The position numbers and the translations under genes were made by a program. From assembly GCA_029204045.2 (NCBI GenBank), contig CM055082.1, positions 1,971,568-2,035,567 of the forward strand: DNA of 64,000 nt, in the 5' to 3' direction. The stretch is from Tillandsia leiboldiana. Its lineage: Eukaryota; Streptophyta; Magnoliopsida; Poales; Bromeliaceae. Below are positions 54,577 through 64,000 of the stretch, in pieces (positions within the stretch are counted from its first letter, which is position 1; the number at the start of each line of letters is the position of its first letter). Under the pieces are notes generated by a model that made no database searches, was not told the origin of the DNA, and saw only the letters and a list, made by a program, of their open reading frames with translations.

Positions 54577-54740
54577 GACCCTACCACCTTCCTACGCCCC
54601 GATTCCTTGAAAGAATCTCCTACTCCCCGTCTTCTCCAACGTACTCCACCAAAGCCACGCGCAAGGTATACTCACTCCTCCGGGTATTCGCTCTTTCATC
54701 AGCATGAAAGCGTTTCCTTGCTGGCTTTTAGTATGAAGTA

Positions 54741-56040
54741 TTTTTTTTTATACTGGGTACATTAGTTATCACCAGTGAAATAGTATTCATTTTGTCCCCA
54801 AAGAGATGCACCTAGATTTTCATGCAACATACTGAAACTCTCTTCTTCAAAATCCCCAAGGCTGCGTTTGGAACGGAGTTAAGCTAGTTCCCGCTAAACC
54901 GGGGATAGGTATAAAGTTGGGAACTAGAGCTTAATCTCGTTTGGGGATGGTTCTAGGGATAAGAGAATTTGTGTTTGGTTTATTAATGGGAATAGGAGGG
55001 ATAAAAAGGATAAGAAGGGTAAATTACCTTTTTGCCCCCAAGAGTTAATATGTGATAAAAGTTGTTAAAAATTGATTAGTTCGTTTTAATTAATAGATTA
55101 ATAGTTTAAAAAAATAAAAGTAAAATTATAATCCTTATTAAAAATATTATTTAAAAATAATACATTTTATTTAATAAATAATTTTTTCAACTTAAAATTT
55201 AAATTTAAAATATAAAATTTCACCATTTTAATTTTAAGATTTACAATTTTATAATATTAATTTTAAATAATTAATTTTTAATATAAATTTTTTAAAAAAT
55301 TCACAAAATTCGTATATTTGATAAATATTTGTAAATTTGTACCAACGAGCTTTATTATGTCATTAAAATTTGGTAACCTCGTTTATCTCGTCTTAATTAA
55401 TAGATTATTGGTTTAAGAAAATATAAATAAATTTATAATCATAATTAAAATGTATTATTATAAAATAATACATTTAATTTAATAATTAATCTGTTCAATT
55501 TAAAAATTAAATTTAAAATATAAAATTTCAACATTTTAATTTTAAGATTTACAATTTTATAATATTAATTTTAAATAATTAATTTTTAATATAAATTTTT
55601 TTAAAATTTCACAAAATTCGTATAATTGATAAATATTTGTAAATTTGTACCAACGAGCTTTATTATGTCATTATAATTTGCTAACCTCGTTTTTCTCTTC
55701 TTAATTAATGGATTATTGGTTTAAGAAAATATAAATAAATTTATAATCATAATTAAAATGTATTATTAGAAAATAATACATTTAATTTAATAATTAATCT
55801 GTTCAACTTAAAATTTAAATTTAAAATTTAAAATTTCAACATTTTAATTTTAATATTTACAATTATATAATATTAATTTTAAATAATTAATTTTTAACTT
55901 AATTTTTTGTAAAAATTCACCAAATTCGTATATTTGATAAATATTTGTAAATTTTTATTTACAAATTCCATATTACTCCCTACTAATATATACACACATC
56001 TGTTTATTACAATAATTTATTTATGTACATACTTATCGCC
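54741..56040. repeat. Harbinger-side flank with a three-copy 307-bp AT-rich tandem repeat
   Basis: A candidate transposon end, ggctgcgtttggaacggag, lies at 54860. Then ttaattaatagatta recurs at 55086, 55393 and (as ttaattaatggatta) 55701, marking three copies of a unit of about 307 bp that share accaacgagctttattatg and long AT blocks. No coding. It may be the subterminal part of the PIF/Harbinger element. Confidence 0.65.
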
Positions 56041-56043
56041 GGA

Positions 56044-57535
56044 CTAACTTCTATTATTCCACAATTGATCTGTAATATCCTTTCGAATGGCGTTGCCCCG
56101 CCGCGAGTCTGATGCATTGGGCAATGAAGCATCAGGAATTTGAATACCTTCGTCATTCTCTTCCTCAACGATAGCATGTTGGTCAACTGAATCATTGAAG
56201 TATCGATCACTACCGTGATGTATAATAATAAAATTATGTATGACGCAGCAAGCCATTGCAATCAGACACTGCACCCTAAACGGAAACGGCGTTGCAATAT
56301 TTAAAATCTTAAATCGTTTTTTCAATACCCCGAATGTTTTCTCCACCACATTACGTAATTGGGCATGACGATGATTATAAAGATCCTTCACGCTCCGATG
56401 TACCCGACTACGTGCGTTACTATCAAATTGGCTGATATGATAGCGCTCTCCTCTATACGGCGCCAAAAATTTGTCGGTGTTTGCGTACCCAGAATCAACC
56501 AAGTAGAATTTTTCTGTTAACGACATAATATAATAAGAAGTTATACTGTAATTATATATGTATTAAAATTAATAACTGTAATATAGTGAATTGTCAGATT
56601 TTCTTACTACCTTCGGGTACTGTGAAACCGCCTGTTTCACACGCCCATCTGAGGACTCGCATATCAGCGGCGGATCCTTCCCACCCAGTGCAAACAAAAA
56701 GAAATTCTTGATCAAAGTTGACCGCAGCCATCACATTTTGTGATGTAAACCCTTTCCGACACCGAAAACGTGCTTGGTCGCTCAACTTGACAATCGCCGG
56801 AATATGGGTCCCGTCAACCGCACCAATTGCATTCTGCAAATGTACATCGAACATTCAATATCTTTCTTTTTTAAGCCGTCGTTGGCAATACTCATATAAT
56901 TAATCGTATAAAATACCAATGATTTAAATTTAATACATCACCTTGAAATGATGAAAATTTGTACTATCTGAGATCCGCGGATGAACATGAGTGTTGCTTG
57001 TCGGTTGAGTGATATATTCGTCTTTTAACATAACGATGCCCCGCAGTACCTTATTAAAATATCTACTGATTGTCTCCCCTGAATGTTGGAATGTTTCGGC
57101 GAGCACCCTATTTGCAACGCCGTGGCCAATACAAAAAAGAAATATTCCAAGCTGTTCATCAACGGTGATATTTCTTGAGGCGTGTATAAGTCCCTTACCA
57201 ACAAGCTCATCTCGTAAAGCAATGAATGTGGTAGTCGTCATTCTGAAATGCTGGTACCCACGGTCTGGATGACCATTTAATATATCACCAATAAATTGAT
57301 GCCCAGTAAATGGTCTGGTTCGACATGGACGTCTCGGGATTGGAATAACATCAGTCTGATCACCTTGATCATATTGCATCGCACAGACTTGTTCCCAATA
57401 ATCGTCATCGTCATCTAATATCGTCAGTATATTCGCAACGATCGCGGACGAAAATATGGTGCGATAAAATGAAGCTTCCATTTTTTCTGCAAAGAGCCGT
57501 TTGTATTCAACCAATATGTCGCAGTATATAAACAT
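56044..57535 (-). CDS. PIF/Harbinger transposase (HARBI1-like nuclease, DDE_Tnp_4), three exons
   Basis: Exon 1, 57535 to about 56942, ends FHHFK before GTGATG; it holds the N-terminal helical region (RTRPFTGHQFIGDILNGH, LGIFLFCIGHG). Exon 2, about 56835-56610, starts after ttgcag and contains AIGAVDGTHIPA (first catalytic Asp) and NVMAAVNFDQEFLFVCTGWE. Exon 3, about 56516-56044, starts after gttaacag and holds FYLVDSGYAN (second Asp) and NVVEKTFGVLKKRFKIL (catalytic Glu), ending TDQLWNNRS. The complete D-D-E set and clean splice sites suggest it could be functional. About 430 residues, normal for the family. Confidence 0.85.
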
Positions 57536-57639
57536 TGTCTAAACATTAAAAACAAATACGTAAAGTATATAATGCAACATACAACATAACAAGTCTCGAA
57601 TATATACCATAGAAGTTATCATCCTCAAATAAAACACAT

Positions 57640-57830
57640 AACAGTAGTACAATATTACATTATCATATACCTAATCTAAACATAAAGTAAAGCATCATAA
57701 TGTTCCCACAATATTACATTACCAGGTACATATTCTAAACATAAAACTAAGCATCACAATGTTCCTTCAATATTACATTACCAGGTACCTAATTTAAACA
57801 TGTAATTAAGCATCACAAATGTTGCTACAT
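57640..57830 (-). repeat. Three-copy repeat of about 62 bp between the two Harbinger genes
   Basis: Units share aatattacattaccaggtac, taaacataa and gcatca(c)aatgttcc, each with small changes. In addition, agcatgcgcgtcgttcattg occurs at 57831 and again inside the Myb-like gene at 57938 (shared word to ...catgaatac). Both are mirrored in the right arm. Confidence 0.65.
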
Positions 57831-57876
57831 AGCATGCGCGTCGTTCATTGTCATGAATACTGTCGAAATATTATAT

Positions 57877-59039
57877 TCAAGGGAAGAACTGTCGAAATAA
57901 AAGACTATCTTTCGCTAGTTGGCGATCCAGCCACTTCATAGCATGCGCGTCGTTCATTGTCATGAATACTTGCCTATTCTTGTCTTCTTTTAATGCCTCT
58001 GCGGCTGCCACTACCTGATCATCTGTAATTCCATGTAAAGAATATACTCGGGCCATACAGTCCTCGATTGTCGCGATATTGCCTCGTTGGCTAATTTCAA
58101 CTTGGTACATTTGGCGGACTAGCTCAAGCTTTTGCTTTCCAATTTCCACCATTTCAGCGAAGGGGTTACTAGTGCCTTGATCCTTTTGCTTCCCACATTT
58201 CTACGCTGGGTATTTGATCGGCGTGGAGATCGAGGCCTTTTCCCCGCAGAGCTATGCCCTGAACCACTTCCACTAGCACCGATGTTTGGTCCTAGAGGAG
58301 CAGGACTTGGCGATCGTGATGTATAACCCGGCATTATGTTCTCAAAGCTGGGTGGTATAGCTGGATCTTCATCATGAGAGAAGATGAAGATGAACTATCA
58401 ACAGTTTCGGGAATTGGCATAAAAGAGGAAACCCCGAATGTGCCTGTTGCCGTATTTTTTTGAGTCAGAAACTCAATATCCTTATAATGAGGGAATGGTT
58501 TATCCTACATTTTGCTAGGCCGGATTCTCCTGGACAAAGACACGAGGATTAGGATTGCTTCACCAATGTAAATATCTACTAACTTACAATCTTAACGCAA
58601 ATAATATAAATTTTACCGCGATACTGCTTGCCAGTCTTCATTATCACCAGGGGTAGGAATGTTGTTCGTGTGATCCCATCCCAGCCGCTCTTGTTTGATA
58701 AGTAGTAATATAATGCAAAAGTTCTCTTCAGAACTGTTAGACGGTTCTTTATTTGGCCTTTTTTAGGTTCGATCTTATGTTTAGAATTGACCTCTTTAAC
58801 GACTCGGTTCCACGCCAGAGGTGTGAAACAGTACCATTTATATTGTTCCCCAGTGTGTGCTCCTCTGTTAACAAAGCTAATAGGGTGCTATCCATAGATT
58901 CGGTCCAGTTAGGTGTTTGCGTTCCCGTTTGTGGGCGCGAACTACTTCCACCTTCTGTCCGCATATTCTCATTTTGACGGTAGTTTTGGGTTTGTTCGAT
59001 GTTAGGCGTAGGCCTAGAAAATCTCTTCCAAGGACGCAT
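57877..59039 (-). CDS. Harbinger Myb/SANT-like DNA-binding protein (frameshifted as read)
   Basis: Starts MRPWKRFSRPTPNIEQTQ. The Myb/SANT-like domain begins WTESMDSTLLALLTEEHTLG and continues through SGWGWDHTNN (about 58670-58690, another frame). Then a Ser/Gly/Pro linker with a basic KRPRSPRR stretch, and a C-terminal part, KQKLELVRQMYQVEISQRGN to QLAKDSLLFRQFFP. In PIF/Harbinger this protein binds transposon ends and brings the transposase to the nucleus. The left arm has one-base changes at about 58800 and at an A-run near 58760 where the right arm keeps the frame, so the breaks may be sequence errors. An intron may lie around 58550-58610. Confidence 0.7.
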
Positions 59040-59455
59040 CTGATTAAAATAATTTGTTATGGGTAAAGATCATGCAACACTGATATTGCTTCCCAACATT
59101 GGTGTTAAAGTAAATAATTATTAATATAGAATTAAATTGTTGGCCCAACGGGATGATACTCAACCTTGGTTGTTGTAAAAAAATAGTGTATTTTTTTTAA
59201 AAAATTTGCTCAATAGTTTCCAACTATACATGGGGTTGCAATGGATTAAAAATCCTTGCCATCCAACTGATGGAATATGGAAAACTTTCATCATTGCAAA
59301 AGGTTGGGTGATTTCATCCTTTTTGGGTCATTTTTTTGCGGCAACTAGCAATTATACATTTTAATTTCCAATTATCTATGCGAACAACACTCACTTAAAC
59401 CAAATATAGAATATCACAAATATATATAGCAATAATAGGTGAGTGAGATTAATGG

Positions 59456-61312
59456 AGCGAACTTACTTTGCGTGAGGCTTTCGGAAGACAGAGAATGAAA
59501 TCAACCCAACAGATCGGCACCAAACAGTCAGCAAGGCAGGCAAGGCAGCCAATTCACATGTTAGAAACACTGTACCACGACAGGAGCGCAAGAAGTAGGC
59601 GGACGAAGAAGAACGGCGGCGGCCTCGGGGGCTCGGGGTGGGGGGGGGGGGGGGGGCAGCGGGCTCGGGGCCAGGCACGGGGGGCAGAGGGAGAAGAAGG
59701 CGACGAGCTCGGGGGCTCGGGGGGCGGAGGACAGAAGTAGGCGGCGGCCTCGGGTGGGCTCGGGGGGCAGCGGGCTCGGGGGCCCAGGCACTGGGGGCAG
59801 AGGGTAGAAGAAGGCGACGAGGTCGGGGGCTCGGGGGGCGGAAGGAAAAGAAGATGGCGGCGGCTCGGGGGCCCGGGCGCGGGGGGGCGGCGGCCTCGGG
59901 GGCGCCGGCCTCGGGGGCCCGGACGCGGGGGGCCCGGAAGCGGGGGGCCGGCCGGGCAACGGGGGGCTCGGGGGGGCGGAGGGAGAGGAGGGAGGAGCGC
60001 GGGGGGGGGCGGCGCCTCCGGGGGGCGGCGGCCTCTCGGGGGCCCGGACGCGGGGGGGCCGGCCGGCAGCGGGGGGCTCGGTGGGGGCGGAGGGAGAGGA
60101 GGGAGGAGCGCGGGAGGGCGGCGGCCTCGGTGGGCCCGGACGCGGGGGCCGGCCGGCAACGGGGAGCTCGGGGGGGCGGAGGGAGAGGAGGGATGAGCGC
60201 AGGGGGGCGGCAGCCCTCGGGGGCCCAGCCCGCGGGGGGGCGGGCGGCTGGGGGGGCGGCGGCTCGGGGGCCCGGACGCGGGGGCCGGCCGGCAGCTGGG
60301 GTGCCGGGGGGCGGAGGGAGAGGAGGGAGGGGAGCGCGGGGGGCGGCGGCCTCGGGGCGGACGCGGGGGTGCGGCGGCTCGGGGCCCGGAACGCGGGGGC
60401 CGGCGGGCCCTCGAGGCCGGGGGCCCGGGGGCGTCCGGGCCCCGAGGCCGCCGCCCCCGGCGCTCTCCCTCCTCCCCCCGCCCCCCCGAGCCCCCGCTGC
60501 CGGCGGCCCCCGCGTCCGGGCCCCTAGGCCGCCGCCCAACGAGGCCGGCCGGCCCCACCGCGTCTGGGCCCCGAGGCTGACAGCCCCCCTGCGCTCTCCC
60601 TCCTCTCCCTCCGCCCCCCCGGCTCCCCGTTGCCGGCGGCCCCCGCGTCTGGGGCCCCGAGGCCGCCCGCCTCCCGCGCTCCTCCTCCTCTCCCTCCGCC
60701 CCCCGAGCCCCCGCTGCCGGCCGGCCCCAGCGGTCCGGGCCCCCGAGGCCGCCGCCCCCCCGAGGCCGCCGCCCACCCCGCGCTCCTCTCCTCCACCTCC
60801 GCCCCCCCGAGCCCCCCGGGTTGCGGCCGGCCCCCGCTTCCGGGCCCCCGGTCAGGCGCCCCGAGGCCGGCGCCCCCCCGAGGGCGACGCCCCCCCCGCG
60901 CCCGGGCCCCGAGCCGCCGCCATCTTCTTCTCCGCCCCCCGAGCCCCCGACCTCGTCGCCTTCTTCTCCCTTGCCCCAGTGCCTGGGCCCCCGCGGCCGC
61001 TGCCCCCCCGAGCCCCGAGCCGCCGCCTACTTCTTCCTCCGCCCCCCGAGCCCCCGAGCTCGTCGCATTCTTCTCCCTCTGCCCCCGTGCCTGGCCCCCG
61101 AGCCCGCTGCCCCCCCCCCCCCCCACACCCCGAGCCCACCGAGGCCGCCGCCTTCTCTTCGTCCGCCTACTTCTTGCGCTCCTGTGTGGTTACAGTGTTT
61201 CTAACATTGTGAAAGGGCTGCTTGCCTGCCTTGCTGACTGTTTGGTGCCGATCTGTTGGGTTGATTTCATTCTCTGTCTTCCGAAAGCATCACGCAAAGT
61301 AAGTTCGCTCCA
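59456..61312. repeat. GC-rich minisatellite at the palindrome apex
   Basis: 59600-60410 is G-rich on the plus strand and 60410-61160 is its C-rich mirror. Units of roughly 90-120 bp contain gcggcctcgggggcccggac, ggccggccggcaac and ggggcggagggagaggaggg. The flanking words match as inverted copies (gcgtgaggctttcggaagac at 59471; the complement at about 61277). Long open frames here (up to 524 codons, Pro/Arg/Gly-rich) exist on both strands in several frames and are composition artefacts. Confidence 0.8.
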
Positions 61313-61719
61313 TAATCTCACTCCCTATTATTGCTATATATATTGTGATATTCTATATATTTGGTTTAAGTGAGTGTTGTTCGCATATATAATTGGGAAA
61401 TTAAAATGTATAATTGCTAGTTGCCGCAAAAAATGACCCAAAAAGGATGAAATCACCCAACCTTTGCAATGATGAAAGTTTCCATATTCATCAGTTGGAT
61501 GGCAAGATTTTTAATCCATTGCAACCCCATGTATAGTTGGAAACTAATTGAGCAAAATTTTTTAAAAAAATACACTATTTTTTACAACAACCAAGGTTGG
61601 AGTATCATCCCGTGGGCAACAAATTAATTCTATATTAATAATTAATTTACTTACACCAATGTTGGGAAGCAATATCAAGTGTTGCATGATCTTTACCCAT
61701 AACCAATTATTTTAATCAG

Positions 61720-62866
61720 ATGCGTCCTGGAAGAGATTTTCTAGGCCTACGCCTAACATCGAACAAACCAAAAACTACCGTCAAAATGAGAATATGCGGC
61801 AGAAGTGGAAGTAGTTCGCGCCCACAAACGGGTGAACGCAAACACCAACTGGACCGAATCTATGGATAGCACCCTATTAGCTTTGTTAACAGAGGAGCAC
61901 ACACTGGGGAACAATATAAATGGTACTTTCACACCTCTGGCGTGGAACCGAGTCGTTAAAGAGGTCAATTCTAACATAATATCGACCTAAAAAAAGGCCA
62001 AATAAAGAACCGTCTTAAAGTTCTGAAGAGAACTTTTGCATTATATTACTACTTATCAAACAAGAGCGGCTGGGGATGGGATCACACGAACAACATTCCT
62101 ACCCCTGGTGATAATGAAGACTGGCAAGCAGTAATCGCGGTAAAATTTATATTATTTGCGTTAAGATTGTAAGTAGTAGATATTTAAATTGGTGAAGCAA
62201 CCTAATCCTCGTGTCTTTGTCCAGGAGAATCGGCCTATGCAAAATGTAGGGATAAACCATTCCCTCATTATAAGGATATTGAGTTTCTGACTCAAAAAAT
62301 ACGGCAACAGGACTTCGGGTTTCCTCTTTTATGCCAATTCACGAACTGTGATAGTTCATCTTCATCTTCTCCTCATGATGACGATCCAGCTATACCATCC
62401 CAGCTTTGAGAACATAATGCCGGGTTATTATACATCGATCGCCAAGTCTGCTCCTCTAGGACCAAACATCGGTGCTAGTGGAAGTGGTTCAGGGCATAGC
62501 TCTGCGGGGAAAAGGCCTCGATCTACCGCCGATCCAATACCCAGCGTAGAAATGTTGGGAAGCAAAAGGATCAAGGCACTAGTAACCCTTCGCTGAAATG
62601 GTGGAAATGGAAAGCAAAAGCTGAGCTAGTCCGCCAAATGTACAAGTTGAAATAGCCACGAGGGGCAATATCGCGACAATCGAGGACTGTATGGCCCGAG
62701 TATATTCTTTATGGAATTAAGATGATCAGGTAGTGGCAGCCGCAGAGGCATTAAAAGAAGACAAGAATAGGCAAGTATCATGACAATGAACGACGCGCAT
62801 GCTATGAAGTGGCTGGATCGCCAACTAGCGAAAGATAGTCTTTTATTTCGACAGTTCTTCCCTTGA
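61720..62866 (+). pseudogene. Inverted copy of the Harbinger Myb/SANT-like gene
   Basis: Starts with the same ATG context (cagatgcgtcctgg). MDSTLLALLTEEHTLGNNIN and the following PLAWNRVVKEVNS are in frame here, unlike in the left arm, while other positions are broken (for example 62340-62420 and 62640-62770). Ends RQFFP and stop at 62864-62866. The two arms carry different indels, so neither is a simple reading of the other. Confidence 0.75.
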
Positions 62867-63194
62867 ATATATATTTGCCAGTATTCATGACAATGAACGA
62901 CGCGCATGCTATGTAGCAACATTTGTGATGCTTAATTACTGTTAAATTAGGTACCTGGTAATGGAATATGAAGGAACATTGTGTGCGTAGTTTTATGTTA
63001 GAATATGTACCTGGTAAGTAATATTGTGGGAACATTATGATGCTTTACTTTATGTTAGATAGTATATGATAGGAATATTGTACTATGTATGTGTTTTATT
63101 TGAGATGATTGATAATTCTATTGGTATATTTCGAGATTGTTATGTATGTTATGTTGCATATATACTTAAGTATTTGTTTTTTAATGTTTAGACA

Positions 63195-64000
63195 ATGTTT
63201 ATATAATGCGACATATTGGTTGAATACCAACGGCTCTTTGCAGAAAAAATGGAAGCTTCATTTTATCGCACCATATTTTCGTCCTGCGACGTTGCGAATA
63301 TACTGACGATATTAGAGTGACGAGTGACGATTATTGGGGAACAAGTCTGTGCGATGCAATATGATCAAGGTGATCAGACGATGTTATTCCAATCCCGAGA
63401 CGTCCATGTCGAAACCAGACCATTTACTGGGCATCAATTTATTGTGATATTTAAAATGGGCATCCAGACCGTGGGTACCAGCATTCAGAATGACGCATAC
63501 ACATCTCATATGCTTACGAGATGAGCTTGTTGGTAAGGGACTTATACACGCCTCAAAGAAATATCAACCGTTGATGAACAGCGTGGAATATTTCTTTTTT
63601 TGATTGCCACGGCGTTGCAAATAGGGTGCTCGCGAAACATTCCAATTCAGGGGAGACAATTCAGTAGATATTTTTAATACGGTAATGCGGGGCATCGTTA
63701 TGTTAAAAGACGAATATATCACTCAACCGACAAGCAACATCAGTTCATCCGCGGATTCTCAGATAGTACAAATTTTCATCATTTAAAGGTGATGTATTAA
63801 ATTTAATCATTGGTTATTTTATACGATTAATTATATGAGTATTGCCAACGACGGCTTAAAAAAGAAAGAATTGAATGTTCGAGTACATTTTTGCAGTAAG
63901 CAATTGGTGCGGTTGACGGGACCCATATTCCGGGATTGTCAAGTTGAGCGACCAAGCACGTTTTCGTGTCGGAAAGGGTTTACATCACAAAATGTGATGG
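63195..64000 (+). pseudogene. Inverted copy of the Harbinger transposase, 5' part
   Basis: Begins at the ATG equivalent to 57535 and shows EQVCAMQYDQGDQT (63342) and FTGHQFI, then several frame breaks; the exon 2 start (gcagtaagcaattggtgcgg, then GTHIP) is at about 63893. Continues beyond the window. Frame breaks are dense compared with the left arm. Confidence 0.75.

Larger units (their letters stand above)
51690..54740 (-). mobile_element. LINE fragment: 5' part kept, 3' part missing
   Basis: Same LINE lineage as 6306-13086 (the shared DUF4283-like and knuckle sequence are close). The minus strand carries ORF1 and only the first 40 or so codons of ORF2; then the similarity ends abruptly at about 51690 in AT-rich DNA. 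Normal target-primed insertion gives the opposite, loss of the 5' end. So a later deletion or recombination removed the 3' part. Confidence 0.8.
54860..59455 (-). mobile_element. PIF/Harbinger DNA transposon, left arm of a palindrome
   Basis: Carries both proteins this superfamily needs: a DDE transposase (57535-56044) and a Myb/SANT-like DNA-binding protein (59039-57877), both on the minus strand. The outer end is tentative (54860); the other end is replaced by the GC-rich palindrome apex. A TAA/TTA target duplication could not be checked. Confidence 0.75.
61313..64000 (+). mobile_element. PIF/Harbinger transposon, right arm (inverted copy)
   Basis: The plus strand repeats the left arm in reverse order. 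64000 pairs with 56728, and 61311 with about 59455, so the sum of paired positions stays near 120,730-120,766 over the whole arm. Small indels separate the arms. The copy continues past the window edge. Confidence 0.88.

Noticed and set aside
59463..61212. Open frames of 437 and 524 codons and several shorter ones, Pro/Arg/Gly-rich
   Set aside because: They occur on both strands in several frames of a GC-rich minisatellite that is itself palindromic. No domain, and composition alone explains them.

Overview
This is nuclear DNA of a flowering plant, probably a monocot. The evidence is an L1-type LINE, a Sirevirus and a second Ty1/copia element, a Ty3/gypsy chromovirus-type element, Mutator-like and PIF/Harbinger DNA transposons, and one seed-type gene with a plant promoter. 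I cannot name the species. Almost everything is mobile-element sequence. The only convincing host gene is a small secreted Cys-rich precursor with CX3C...CX3C (alpha-hairpinin / vicilin N-terminus-like) units on the minus strand. It is broken into three pieces by two young retrotransposons.

Layout: 1-6.3 kb is AT-rich with a Mutator-like element (448-1382, 9-bp target duplication), microsatellites, two MITE-like elements and a TRIM-like element. 6.3-13.1 kb is a near full-length minus-strand LINE (ORF1 open, ORF2 with one internal stop). 13.15-13.6 kb is a second, simpler copy of the Mutator-like family, followed by AT-rich DNA and a LINE-type 3' tail. The host gene's 3' piece is at 15234-15478. 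A Sirevirus follows from 15479. Its sequence is present twice, on either side of a 100-N gap (27573-27672). The two versions overlap for about 8.9 kb including host flank, so the assembly almost certainly shows one locus twice. The middle piece of the host gene is at 36095-36316. A second copia element (36317-50903) comes next, with a gypsy element (40250-49969) nested in its reverse transcriptase. The 5' piece of the host gene with its promoter is at 50904-51421. 51.7-54.7 kb is a minus-strand LINE fragment that keeps its 5' part and lacks its 3' part. From 54.9 kb a PIF/Harbinger element (transposase plus Myb/SANT-like protein) forms one arm of a palindrome of at least 7.2 kb, whose apex is a GC-rich minisatellite near 60.4 kb and whose second arm runs off the window.

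Insertion order can be read from target duplications: ggcct for the copia element, ctgcc for the Sirevirus, ttgga for the gypsy element. All three LTR pairs are nearly identical, so the insertions are recent.

The most unusual signals are non-coding. The Sirevirus LTR leader holds an array of eight mini-hairpins that share a TGGATT loop but have different, mutually complementary stems. The Sirevirus LTR and its internal promoter-like region carry pairs of a GATCCGGATC palindrome about 20 bp apart. The gypsy LTR carries six GGTTCCGGAACC-type boxes at an exact 20-bp period. Two further hairpin arrays of the same style lie in the gypsy element.
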